Positions 23,832 through 32,528 of a stretch of DNA of 52,575 nucleotides are shown here, one piece after another. Origin of the DNA: Methylibium sp. (GTDB taxonomy: Bacteria; Pseudomonadota; Gammaproteobacteria; Burkholderiales; Burkholderiaceae_C); contig PNNH01000006.1 in NCBI GenBank assembly GCA_013824165.1, positions 1 to 52,575 of the forward strand, in the 5' to 3' direction. The notes below the pieces were generated by a model that had not been told where the DNA came from, did no database searches, and saw nothing but the letters and a program-made list of their open reading frames with translations. How positions within the stretch are numbered: the first letter of the stretch is position 1; every line of letters begins with the position of its first letter. The position numbers were made by a program, and so were the translations under genes.

Positions 23832-26819
23832 ATGAAGCGAGCGCTGCCCACCCTGGGTTGGCTGCTGGCGCTGTGGCTGATGGTGTCGGCCGCGCTGGCC
23901 GCCGAGCCGCCCAAGCCGCCGATGTCGCCTGCGTCAGCCGCCTCGCCGCTACTCGGCCTGGGCCTGGGCGGGCCGACGCAGGCCCTGACGCAGTACAAGA
24001 TCGACAGCTGGCAGACCGAGCAAGGCCTGCCGCTCAACACCGTGCAGGCCTTGCTGCAGACCCGTGACGGCTATCTGTGGATCGGCACCGCGGGCGGGCT
24101 GGCGCGTTTCGACGGCGTGCGCTTCACCAACTTCGATGCAACGCAGGCGCCTGAAGTGGCCTCGCAGCCGGTGTTCGGCCTGATGGAAGACCGTGAGCAG
24201 CAGCTCTGGATCGGCCACAGCAAGGGCGCGCTGCTCTATCGCCAGGGCAGCTTCCACAGCGTTGTCGGTGCCGAGCAGACTGCCGGCCGGCGCGTCTGGG
24301 CGTTTGCGCAGGCGGGCGATGGCTCGGTCTGGGCCGCCAGCGAGAACGGCCTGATGCACTTGCGCGAGGGCAAGCTCGTCAAGCGCTACCAACTGGCCGA
24401 CGGCCTGCCGACCTTGCGGCTGCGCAGCCTGGCCTTCGATCGCGAAGGCGTGCTTTGGATCGGCACTACCGGCGGCGGCCTGGTGGCGCTGGAAAAGAAC
24501 GGGCAGTTCCGCAGCCTGAATCCCGACAACGGCTTCCCGCATCTGCAGGTGCGCCATGTCCTGGCCGATCCGCACAGCGGCGTCTGGGCCGCCACGGCTG
24601 GCGGCGGCCTGGTGCATGTGACGCCCGGCGGGCAGCGCATCTACACCGTGGCCGACGGTCTGCCCACCGACCACCTGACGGCGCTGACGCGCGACGCGAA
24701 GGGCGCGCTGTGGATCGGCAGCTGGGGTGCTGGCGTGGTGCGCATGAATGCCGAGGATGGCCGCTTCAGCGCGATCTCCAGCGCCGAAGGCCTGGCCGGC
24801 AGCCAGATCTGGTCCATCCTCAGCGACCGCGAGGGCAGCGTCTGGGTCGGCACCTGGGTGGGCGGGCTGAACCGGCTGCGTAACCGCCCCTTCACCGTGT
24901 TCGGTGCGCCGGAGGGCCTGGCGCACGACAACGTGCGCGCCGTGCTGCACGGCCGCGGCGGAGTGAGCTGGGTGTCCACCTCGGGCGGTGGCATCAGCCG
25001 CATCCAGGGCGAGCGCATCGCAACACTGGGCAAGAAGGACGGCCTGCCGACCGACGAGGTGTCGGCCCTGCACGAGGACGCCGATGGCACGCTGTGGATC
25101 GGCAGCTACACGGCCGGGCTGGCGCGGCTGCGCGAGGGCCGTGTCGACAGCTTCGGCATCGAGCAAGGCCTGCCCGGCGTCGAGGTGCGCTCGGTGCTGC
25201 GCGACCGCAGCGGCACGCTGTGGGTGGGCACGCGCGCCGGCCTGGCACGTTTCAACGGCCAGGGCTTCGAGGCGGTGCAGGCCCCCGGATTGCCGCAGGA
25301 AGGCGTGATCGCCATGCTGCAGGATCGAAGCGGCACGCTGTGGCTGGGCACCACCGGCGCCGGCCTGGTGAGCTTTCGCGACGGTCGCTTCAAGACACTG
25401 ACGACGGCCGATGGCTTGCTGTCGAACTGGATCATGGCGCTGCATGAGGATGCCGATGGCACGCTGTGGATCGGCACCAATGGCGAAGGCCTGAACCGCC
25501 TGCGTGACGGACAGCTGCAATCGATACGCACCGCCGACGGGCTGTGGGACGGCGTGGTGCAGACCATTCTGGAAGACCGCGCCGGCAATCTGTGGATGAC
25601 GTGCAACCGCGGCTTCTTCCGCGTGGCGCGCGCCGAGCTCGATGCCTTCGCTCAGGGGCGCATCAAGAAGGTCAGCTCGGCCGGCTACGGCCCTGGCGAT
25701 GCGCTGCGCGGCACCACCTTTGCCGGCGGCCTGCAGCCGGCCGGTGCCGTCGACAGCGCCGGCCGGCTCTGGCTGCCCTCGGCCAATGGTCTGGTGATCG
25801 TCGACCCGGCGCGCCTGCCGGGCGCGGGGCAGGCGCCGGCGGTGCGGGTCGAGCATGTGGTGCTGGACGGCGTGCGCCGCGCGGCCGATGCCGAAATCGT
25901 GCTGCCGCCCGATGCGGCGCCGCTGACTATCCGCTACACCGCGATGACGCTGCTGTATGCCGACCGCGCGCGTTTTCGCTACCAGCTCGAAGGGCTGACG
26001 CGTGACTGGGTCGATGCCGGCAACAGCCGCGAGGCCGCATTTCCGGCCCTGCCGCATGGCCAGTACCGCTTCCGCGTGGCGGCCTCCACCGATGGCGGTC
26101 TGAACTGGAGCGAGGCCTCGGCGCCGCTGGACATCACCGTGCAGCCGCACTTCTACCAAACCCGCTGGTTCACCGCGCTGATGCTCCTGGCCGTGGTGGC
26201 GGGCATCGCGCTGTTCGAGCGTCTGCGCACGCGCAATCTGCACGCCCGGCAGGCCGAGATGGAACGCCTGGTGGCGCAGCGCACCGAGGAGCTACGCCTG
26301 GCCAACGAGCACCTGCAGCGCCTGTCCTTCGTCGACGCGCTGACCGGCCTGGCCAACCGCCGCCGCTTCGATGAAGCGCTGGCCGAAGAATGGCGCCGCG
26401 AGCGCCGCACGCACACGCCGCTGGCGCTGGTGATGGCGGACATCGACGCTTTCAAGCGCTACAACGACCTGCTGGGCCACCCGGAGGGCGACCGCTGTCT
26501 GGCGGCCGTGGCCGGCGTGTTCATGCAGGCGGTGGCGCGCGCCGGTGATCTGGCGGCGCGCTATGGCGGCGAGGAATTCGTCGTGCTGCTGCCCGGCGTG
26601 GACCGTGCCGGCGCGCTGGCGCTGGCCGAGCAGATTCGTGCCGGCTGCGAGGCTCTGGCGCTGGCGCATCCCGACTCGCCGGTGGCGCCGGTGGTGACGC
26701 TGAGCCTGGGCGTGGCGGCCTGCGTACCCGGCCAGGACTGCAGCGTCGAGGCCCTGCTGGAGCAGGCCGACGCGGCGCTCTACCAGGCCAAGCAGGCCGG
26801 CCGCAACCGGGTGTGCTGA
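23832..26819 (+). CDS. Diguanylate cyclase with two-component-regulator propeller sensor
   Basis: A 995-residue membrane protein. After a signal peptide or anchor (residues 1-24), residues ~50-640 carry more than ten regulator-propeller repeats with the motif DGxLWIGT...GLxRF, forming one or two seven-bladed propellers. A Y_Y_Y domain follows (~690-775), then a transmembrane helix (~780-797), a short coiled linker, and a GGDEF domain with active-site GGEEF (912-916). RAGD at 903-906 is the c-di-GMP inhibitory site, correctly five residues before the motif. It should make c-di-GMP in response to a periplasmic signal. The ATG at 23832 is chosen because the upstream frame is low-complexity. Confidence 0.93.
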   Translation: MKRALPTLGWLLALWLMVSAALAAEPPKPPMSPASAASPLLGLGLGGPTQALTQYKIDSWQTEQGLPLNTVQALLQTRDGYLWIGTAGGLARFDGVRFTNFDATQAPEVASQPVFGLMEDREQQLWIGHSKGALLYRQGSFHSVVGAEQTAGRRVWAFAQAGDGSVWAASENGLMHLREGKLVKRYQLADGLPTLRLRSLAFDREGVLWIGTTGGGLVALEKNGQFRSLNPDNGFPHLQVRHVLADPHSGVWAATAGGGLVHVTPGGQRIYTVADGLPTDHLTALTRDAKGALWIGSWGAGVVRMNAEDGRFSAISSAEGLAGSQIWSILSDREGSVWVGTWVGGLNRLRNRPFTVFGAPEGLAHDNVRAVLHGRGGVSWVSTSGGGISRIQGERIATLGKKDGLPTDEVSALHEDADGTLWIGSYTAGLARLREGRVDSFGIEQGLPGVEVRSVLRDRSGTLWVGTRAGLARFNGQGFEAVQAPGLPQEGVIAMLQDRSGTLWLGTTGAGLVSFRDGRFKTLTTADGLLSNWIMALHEDADGTLWIGTNGEGLNRLRDGQLQSIRTADGLWDGVVQTILEDRAGNLWMTCNRGFFRVARAELDAFAQGRIKKVSSAGYGPGDALRGTTFAGGLQPAGAVDSAGRLWLPSANGLVIVDPARLPGAGQAPAVRVEHVVLDGVRRAADAEIVLPPDAAPLTIRYTAMTLLYADRARFRYQLEGLTRDWVDAGNSREAAFPALPHGQYRFRVAASTDGGLNWSEASAPLDITVQPHFYQTRWFTALMLLAVVAGIALFERLRTRNLHARQAEMERLVAQRTEELRLANEHLQRLSFVDALTGLANRRRFDEALAEEWRRERRTHTPLALVMADIDAFKRYNDLLGHPEGDRCLAAVAGVFMQAVARAGDLAARYGGEEFVVLLPGVDRAGALALAEQIRAGCEALALAHPDSPVAPVVTLSLGVAACVPGQDCSVEALLEQADAALYQAKQAGRNRVC

Positions 26820-26834
26820 GCGTCGCCGGGCAGC

Positions 26835-27728
26835 TCAGCCCGGCGTTGCCGCCTTAAGCTGCCGGCGGCGCTCGGCCTGGCGGGCCGCTTCGGCCGCATC
26901 GCCCTTGACGCGGTAGAGCAGCTCCAATTCCTCGAACACAAACGCATCCGGCGTGCGGGCGGCCTCGTTCTCGCGGGCCAGGCGCAACTGGATCGCCAGC
27001 GCCTCATCGATGCGGCCCAGGCTGCGCAGCGTCCAGGCCACCATCCAATGCGCCACGCGCTCGCGCTGGGCGTCGCCCTGATCGGCCCGCAGTGCCGCAG
27101 CCTGCTGGAACTGCACAAGTGCCTCGGCATAGCGCTGCTGCCGGTGCAGGGCCAGGCCCAGGTTGTTGCGCAGTGAAGCCTCCCAGCGCCGCGCCTGCGG
27201 CTGCCTGGAGGCCAGCGCAATGGCCAGCCCCTGCTCGGCCCAGCGCGCCTGCTCGGCCGGCGCCTCGTCAACGAAGGCGAACATATGCACCGCGTCCACC
27301 GCCAGAGCGTCCAGCCCGGCCTCGCGCGCCAGGCTCAGCGCGCGCTCGAAGGCTGTGCGGGCCAGGGCCTTGTGCTCGGGTGTCAGCTCCTCGCGCGTGT
27401 GCGTGGCCGAGGCGTGGCTGCGGCCCAGCTCCAGCGCCTGGCGCACCTGCACCTCGGCGCCGGCCTTGGGCAAGTGCGGCTCGACCTGTTCGCGCAGCAC
27501 GCGGCGCGCCGCCTCGAAATCGCGCCGCAAGCCAAAGCTGCGCGCGATCTGCGTCTGCAGGATCAGGGCCTCATCGCTGGTGGGTGGCAGCGTCTCAAGC
27601 GCGGCGCGGAAGCGCTGCTCGCTCAAGGCCGGCTGGCGGAAGTCCCACAGCGCCTGGATGTCCAGCGCGCCTGCGGGCAGCGCGCCCAGCATGGCCAGCG
27701 CCAGCACGCTGACCCGGCTGAACCTCAT
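26835..27728 (-). CDS. Exported TPR-repeat protein
   Basis: A 297-residue protein with a signal peptide (MRFSRVSVLALAMLGALPAGA) and helix-rich tetratricopeptide-like repeats (for example RNNLGLALHRQQRYAEALVQFQQA and HWMVAWTLRSLGRIDEALAIQLRLA). It probably acts as a periplasmic protein-protein interaction scaffold; partner unknown. Its ATG overlaps the stop of the upstream isochorismatase gene by four bases. It converges on the propeller cyclase gene, with a 15-base gap. No catalytic domain is seen. Confidence 0.75.
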   Translation of the reverse strand: MRFSRVSVLALAMLGALPAGALDIQALWDFRQPALSEQRFRAALETLPPTSDEALILQTQIARSFGLRRDFEAARRVLREQVEPHLPKAGAEVQVRQALELGRSHASATHTREELTPEHKALARTAFERALSLAREAGLDALAVDAVHMFAFVDEAPAEQARWAEQGLAIALASRQPQARRWEASLRNNLGLALHRQQRYAEALVQFQQAAALRADQGDAQRERVAHWMVAWTLRSLGRIDEALAIQLRLARENEAARTPDAFVFEELELLYRVKGDAAEAARQAERRRQLKAATPG

Positions 27729-28288
27729 GCCGCGAAGCTGAAGTCGTCCACCGCCACGGCCGCGTTGCGGCGGCCCGGATAGCTGAGCCAGCGCAGCGAG
27801 AGATTGAGGTCGAGCACGACCTGGGCAGCGTCCAGCCTTCGGCCGTCGCCGACATCGAAGCTGGCCGTCGTGTGGGCATCTTCCAGCAGCGTCAGGTCAT
27901 AGCCGCGTTCAAGTGCGGCATAGGCGGTGGCGCGGATGCAGGCGTTCGTCATCGCGCCGGCCAGCACGATGTGGGCCGCACCCAGCTCGGCCAGCAGGGC
28001 TTCCAGCGGTGTTTCCTCGAAGCCCGAGTTGTAGCGCTTGTGGATGCGTGCCTCGTCGCTGCCGGGCTGCAGCTCGGGCACCCATTGCCAGACTGCGCTG
28101 CCCTGAGGCAGTTCCTCGTCGTCGGTGTGCTGCACCCACACCACCGGTACACCGGCGGCACGCGCCTTCTGCACCGCATGGGCGATGCGGGCGATCACGG
28201 GCTGGCGCTCCCAGGCCTCCACCATCACGCCGACCTGCACGTCGACGATCATCAACACTTGTTTGCTGCCGGGGCGGATGGTGGCCAT
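27725..28288 (-). CDS. Isochorismatase-type cysteine hydrolase
   Basis: A 187-residue cysteine hydrolase of the isochorismatase/nicotinamidase superfamily. The catalytic triad is visible: D16 (LMIVDVQVG), K84 (IHKRYNSGF) and C117 (AGAMTNACIRATAYAAL). The MTN-C form is nearer to uncharacterised YcaC/cysteine-hydrolase types than to true nicotinamidases. The substrate is unknown, perhaps an amide or carbamoyl compound. First gene of a two-gene unit with the TPR protein, overlapping it by four bases. Confidence 0.87.
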   Translation of the reverse strand: MATIRPGSKQVLMIVDVQVGVMVEAWERQPVIARIAHAVQKARAAGVPVVWVQHTDDEELPQGSAVWQWVPELQPGSDEARIHKRYNSGFEETPLEALLAELGAAHIVLAGAMTNACIRATAYAALERGYDLTLLEDAHTTASFDVGDGRRLDAAQVVLDLNLSLRWLSYPGRRNAAVAVDDFSFAA

Positions 28289-28360
28289 GATGGGTGCGCT
28301 TTCGAGAGTGATGGAGCGAGGGCTGCGCTGAGCATTGTCGGTCAGCCAGCCGCCCCGCAG

Positions 28361-29344
28361 TCAGCGCGCCGCCAGCTGTGGCCGCGCCGCGCTGCAGCTG
28401 GCCAGCTCGAATGGCAGTTCGCGCCATTTGGCATCGCCGTCACCGGCCGGTGCTGCGCCGCCAGCGCAGGCCTTGGCCTTCAGCATGGTGTTGAGCACCT
28501 GCGTCTCGCGCGGCGCCAGGCGCGGCAGTCTGGCGCTCAGCAGCAGCTGCATGGCTTGCTGCGGCGTAGCCGCGTCGGCTTCAGGCACGGGGCCTAGCAG
28601 CGTCAGGGTCTGCCGGGCTTCGGCCAGGGCCGCGGAGGGCTTGGCGCCGCTGCGCCGCTTCTTCAGATAGGCCAGGCCCAGCTCCATCGCCGCATAGCCG
28701 CGCGCGGCCGAGGTGGTGAAGGGTTTGCGGAAAGCCGCGGTGTAGAGCGCTTCGACCTCGGGCCAGCGCGACTTGTCGGGGCTCAGCGTGGGGCACAGCG
28801 CGGCATCGAACTTGGTCGACAGCTCGGGGGCGTAGTCCATCCAGCAGGCGCCGCCCGCAGTGACGCGCAGCCCGGTCTCGCGCCGCAGCGTCGCGGCGGT
28901 GGTCTCGGCCACGCGCGGCGCCACGCGGCCGGTCTGCAGCACCAGATCGCCCAGCGCAAATCGCTCGGCATTGCTCGACACCATGGGAATGCCGGCCTGG
29001 CCCAGCACGGCGGGCGCCGTGCCGACCACGCACCAGCCGCCCAGCACGATGTCGACCTTGGCCGCCGCCAGAGACTTGGCGCTGGCCTCGGCTTTGGCCG
29101 CATCGCAGCCACTGTCCATCAGTACCAGGGTCGGGGCCGGATTGATGGGGATGGTCTTCAAGGCCAGCAGCATGCCCTCGTGGATTTCCTGGGCCTGGCT
29201 GGGGCTGGGCCAGCTCTGCGGCACGATGGCGCCGATGCGGGGCGCCCCTGACTGAGCGGCCGCAGCGGCCGCCATGCCGAGCAGGGCCGCACCGAGCAAG
29301 ACCTGACCCCGTTTGCGTTTGATCGAAAGCGCGTGGGTGTGCAT
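28361..29344 (-). CDS. Orphan periplasmic ligand-binding protein (type I fold, Leu/Ile/Val-like)
   Basis: A 327-residue exported protein (signal peptide ending near AAAAAQS). The body resembles branched-chain amino-acid-type substrate-binding proteins: an IGAIVPQSWPSPSQ start, AKVDIVLGGWCVVGTAPAVLGQAGIPMVSSNAERF, and RGYAAMELGLAYL. No ABC permease or ATPase gene lies nearby, so it may serve a distant transporter or a sensor. Its final ~50 residues, with several cysteines, are unusual. Family call moderately sure. Confidence 0.7.
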   Translation of the reverse strand: MHTHALSIKRKRGQVLLGAALLGMAAAAAAQSGAPRIGAIVPQSWPSPSQAQEIHEGMLLALKTIPINPAPTLVLMDSGCDAAKAEASAKSLAAAKVDIVLGGWCVVGTAPAVLGQAGIPMVSSNAERFALGDLVLQTGRVAPRVAETTAATLRRETGLRVTAGGACWMDYAPELSTKFDAALCPTLSPDKSRWPEVEALYTAAFRKPFTTSAARGYAAMELGLAYLKKRRSGAKPSAALAEARQTLTLLGPVPEADAATPQQAMQLLLSARLPRLAPRETQVLNTMLKAKACAGGAAPAGDGDAKWRELPFELASCSAARPQLAAR

Positions 29345-29476
29345 GAAGTTGGCATCCTCCTGCGGCGTGGATTGCCGCGCGCGAACGGTATGCCAGGCGC
29401 CAGCGTCGCAAGCTCAGGAACTACCCGAAGCCTGACGCGGCCCCGTGCGCTTTCTCACGGCCCGGGCGCTCGCGCT

Positions 29477-31405
29477 TCAGTGCCCCGCAGCCGCCAGCGC
29501 CTTGGCGATCCGATGCCGCCCCACGGTGGTCTTGGGCACGCGCATCTCCTCGAACCACTGGCGCACATCCTGGTCCAGGCCGATGCCATGCATGTAGTTG
29601 TAGATGGCCTTCTTCAGCGCGCGGCCCAGCAGGTCGTGGTCCACGCCGGTGGGATCGACGAAGCCGACATCGTTCATCGCGAACGGGCTGTCGGGCAGTG
29701 GCAGCAGGCTCACGCCGAAGTCCTGCGGGCGCTGGCCCACGGGCGAGTGCACGGTGCAGGCAAAGCGGTGGAAGAAGCCGCTGTGGATGCAGCCGTTCAG
29801 GAAGAGCTGGCGCACATACTCCAGCGCGTCGACCGTGTCCTGCACGGTCTGCGTGGGGAAACCGTACATCAGGTAGGCGTGCACCAGGATGCCTGCATCG
29901 GCAAACGCCTTGGTGACGCGCGCCACCTGCTCCACCGAGACGCCCTTGTTCATTAGCGTCAGCAGCCGGTCGCTCGCCACTTCCAGGCCGCCAGAGATGG
30001 CGATGCAGCCGCTGTCGGCCAGCTGCTGGGCCAGCGCGGGCGTGAAGGTTTTCTCGAAGCGCACATTGCCCCACCAGCTGATGGCCGGGTTGCCACGCCG
30101 CTGCAGCTCGGCCGCCAGCGCCTTCAGCGCCTTGGGCGGCGCGGCTTCGTCGACGAAGTGAAAACCGGTCTGGCCGGTTTCGGCCACTACTGCCTCGATG
30201 CGGTCCACCAGCACCTCGGCCGACGCGGCCTCATAGCGCGAGATGTAGTCCAGGCTCACGTCGCAGAAGCTGCACTTCTTCCAGTAGCAGCCATGCGCCA
30301 CGGTGAGCTTGTTCCAGCGCCCGTCGCTCCACAGCCGGTTCATGGGGTTGAGCATGTCCAGCAGCGACAGATAGCGGTCCAGCGGCAGGCCGTCCCAGGT
30401 AGGCGTACCCACTTCGTCGAAGGGAATCTCCGGCTCGCCTGCGAAGTTGATGTAGCGCACCTGGCCTGTCTCATCATCGCGCACGAAGGTCCGCACCAGG
30501 CGTTGTTTTGAGCGCTTGCCTTGGCAGTGCTCCAGCAGCGCCAGCAGCGGGCGCTCGCCGGCGTCCAGCGTGATGTAGTCGATATGGTCGAACACGCGCG
30601 GCTCGCGCAGTTCGCGCAGCTCGGTGTTGACGAAGCCGCCGCCCAGCACCGTGACGATGCGCGGGTTGGCGCGCTTGATGGTCTGCGCGATGCGCAGCGC
30701 CGCATACACCGCGCCGGGGAAGGGCACGGAGAGCAGCACCACATCGGGCGCATGCTCGTCCAGCGCCGCCAGGGTCAGGTCGTGCAGTGTGCGGTCCACC
30801 AGATTGGGCGGCGCAGCCAGCGCCTCGGCCAGCGGGTCGAAGCTGGGCTGGCTGGTGGCCAGCTTTTCGGCATAGCGGACGAACTCGAAGCGCTCATCCA
30901 CCGCGTCGCGCAGCACATCTGCCAGGTCGTTCAGGTAGAGCGTGGCCAGGTGCCGCGCGCGGTCCTGCAGGCCCAAAGCGCCGAAGGCCCAGGCCAGCGG
31001 GTCTTCGCCTTCTTCATGGCTCAGATAGGAATCCAGCGTGGCGAAGCGCGCACCTTCGGGCAGCAGCGTGCGGGTGTTGATGCGGTGCGCCAGCGTGGCG
31101 TCGCGCCCCTGCAGAAAGGCGATCACACGCTCGATGGTGGCTTCGTAGCGCGGGTGCTCGGCCAGGAATTGCTGCACCTGGGCGCTGTGCTGCGCCGGCG
31201 GCAGTGCCTCGGCGGTGTCGCGGAGCTGGGTCAGGCCGTCGCGCGAGAGCAGGCGCAGCACCAGGGCCAGGGCCAGGTCTTGCTGGCGCGCGTCCACGCC
31301 GCGCGAACGCAGGAAGCCGGTCAGGTAGGCGGTGGACGGGTAGGGCGTGTTGAGCTGCGTCATCGGCGGGATGAGGCTCAGCACGCGCAGCGAGGCAGCG
31401 GACAT
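29477..31405 (-). CDS. B12-binding-domain radical SAM protein
   Basis: A 642-residue protein from ATG 31405 (MSAASLRVLSLIPPMTQLN); a start at 31435 adds ten residues. The N-terminal half includes a cobalamin-binding-like fold (PDVVLLSVPFPGAVYAALRIA and VTVLGGGFVNTELRE). The radical SAM core has the cluster motif C373-YWKK-C378-SF-C381, spacing CX4CX2C rather than the standard CX3CX2C. GGLEVASDRLLTLMNKGV and LMYGFPTQTVQDT are typical of the class. Relatives include BchE/HpnJ-type methylases and cyclases; the reaction here is unknown. It stands alone, divergent from the aldo/keto reductase. Confidence 0.85.
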   Translation of the reverse strand: MSAASLRVLSLIPPMTQLNTPYPSTAYLTGFLRSRGVDARQQDLALALVLRLLSRDGLTQLRDTAEALPPAQHSAQVQQFLAEHPRYEATIERVIAFLQGRDATLAHRINTRTLLPEGARFATLDSYLSHEEGEDPLAWAFGALGLQDRARHLATLYLNDLADVLRDAVDERFEFVRYAEKLATSQPSFDPLAEALAAPPNLVDRTLHDLTLAALDEHAPDVVLLSVPFPGAVYAALRIAQTIKRANPRIVTVLGGGFVNTELRELREPRVFDHIDYITLDAGERPLLALLEHCQGKRSKQRLVRTFVRDDETGQVRYINFAGEPEIPFDEVGTPTWDGLPLDRYLSLLDMLNPMNRLWSDGRWNKLTVAHGCYWKKCSFCDVSLDYISRYEAASAEVLVDRIEAVVAETGQTGFHFVDEAAPPKALKALAAELQRRGNPAISWWGNVRFEKTFTPALAQQLADSGCIAISGGLEVASDRLLTLMNKGVSVEQVARVTKAFADAGILVHAYLMYGFPTQTVQDTVDALEYVRQLFLNGCIHSGFFHRFACTVHSPVGQRPQDFGVSLLPLPDSPFAMNDVGFVDPTGVDHDLLGRALKKAIYNYMHGIGLDQDVRQWFEEMRVPKTTVGRHRIAKALAAAGH

Positions 31406-31500
31406 GGATGGCGGCGGGGAGGGCAAGGCCGCCATTGTGCCCGGCCAGGCTGTCTTCGCTCTGCCGGTAGCATGGGCAGATCCATCAAGAGGAGATCGCC

Positions 31501-32511
31501 ATGACCATGAGCTATCGCACGCTGGGCAAGAGCCAGCTCAAGGTGTCCACGCTGTGCCTGGGCACGATGATGTTTGCCGATCAGACCGAGCTGGCCGAGG
31601 CGCGCTCCATCGTCGACCATGCGGCCGAGCAGGGCGTGAACTTCATCGACACCGCAGACGTCTACTCGCTGGGCCGCAGCGAGAGCATGGTGGGCGAGCT
31701 GCTGAAGGGCCGGCGCCACGACTGGGTGCTGGCTACCAAGATCGGCAACAAGATGTCGGACCGGCCGAACGAATCACGCTATTCGCGCAGCTGGATGCTG
31801 CGCGAGTGCGAGGCCAGCCTGCAGCGCCTGGGCACTGACCACATCGACATCTACTACCTGCACCGCGACTTTCTCGACCTCGATCTGCAGGAGGCGCTGC
31901 AGGGCCTGGCCACGCTGCTGCAGCAGGGCAAGATCCGCTACTGGGCGCTGTCCAATTTCCGCGGCTGGCGCATTGCCGAAGCCGTGCATCTGGCGCGCAC
32001 GTTGGGCATGCCGGCGCCGGTGGCCTGCCAGCCCTATTACAACCTGCTGAATCGCCAGCCCGAGGTCGAGGTGCTGGCGGCCTGCGTGCACCACGGACTG
32101 GGCGTGGTGCCCTACAGCCCGATCGCGCGCGGTGTGCTGTCAGGCAAGTACGCGCCGGGTGCGCAGCCGGCCGCGGGCACCCGCGCCGGCCGTGGTGACA
32201 AGCGCATGATGGAAACCGAGTTCCGCGAGGAATCGCTCCAGATCGCGCAGACGCTGCAGCAGCATTGCCAGCGCAAGGGCGTCGGCCTGACGCATTTCGC
32301 CACCGCCTGGGTGCTGGCGCATCGCGCGGTCAGTGCGGTGATCGCGGGGCCGCGCACGCTGGCGCAGTGGCAGGACTACTTCGCCGCGTTGGACTGCCGC
32401 ATCGATGCCGAGGACGAGGCCCTGGTCGACCGCCTGGTGCCGCCTGGCCATCCGTCGACGCCGGGCTACACCGATCCGGCCTATCCCTTCGAGGCGAGAA
32501 TCAAGGCCTGA
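31501..32511 (+). CDS. Aldo/keto reductase
   Basis: A 336-residue TIM-barrel oxidoreductase. Catalytic tetrad: D and Y in FIDTADVYSLGRSE, K in LATKIGNK, H in IYYLHRDF. The NADPH-binding C-terminal part (VPYSPIARGVLSGKY, VIAGPRTLAQ) is intact. Similar to YghZ/YajO-type reductases; the substrate is not predictable. AGGAGATCGCC precedes the ATG. It is 17 bases upstream of the glutamine-synthetase-like gene and probably co-transcribed with it. Confidence 0.93.
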   Translation: MTMSYRTLGKSQLKVSTLCLGTMMFADQTELAEARSIVDHAAEQGVNFIDTADVYSLGRSESMVGELLKGRRHDWVLATKIGNKMSDRPNESRYSRSWMLRECEASLQRLGTDHIDIYYLHRDFLDLDLQEALQGLATLLQQGKIRYWALSNFRGWRIAEAVHLARTLGMPAPVACQPYYNLLNRQPEVEVLAACVHHGLGVVPYSPIARGVLSGKYAPGAQPAAGTRAGRGDKRMMETEFREESLQIAQTLQQHCQRKGVGLTHFATAWVLAHRAVSAVIAGPRTLAQWQDYFAALDCRIDAEDEALVDRLVPPGHPSTPGYTDPAYPFEARIKA

Positions 32512-32528
32512 CTAGCAGGGGTTTCCTG

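Noticed and set aside
23980-25700. Tandem DNA repeats
   Set aside because: The periodic similarity comes from protein-level propeller blades (LWIGT motifs), not from a nucleotide repeat array.
23949-26243. Minus-strand frame of about 760 codons opposite the propeller cyclase
   Set aside because: Its repeats mirror the propeller repeats of the real gene; there are no domains of its own.
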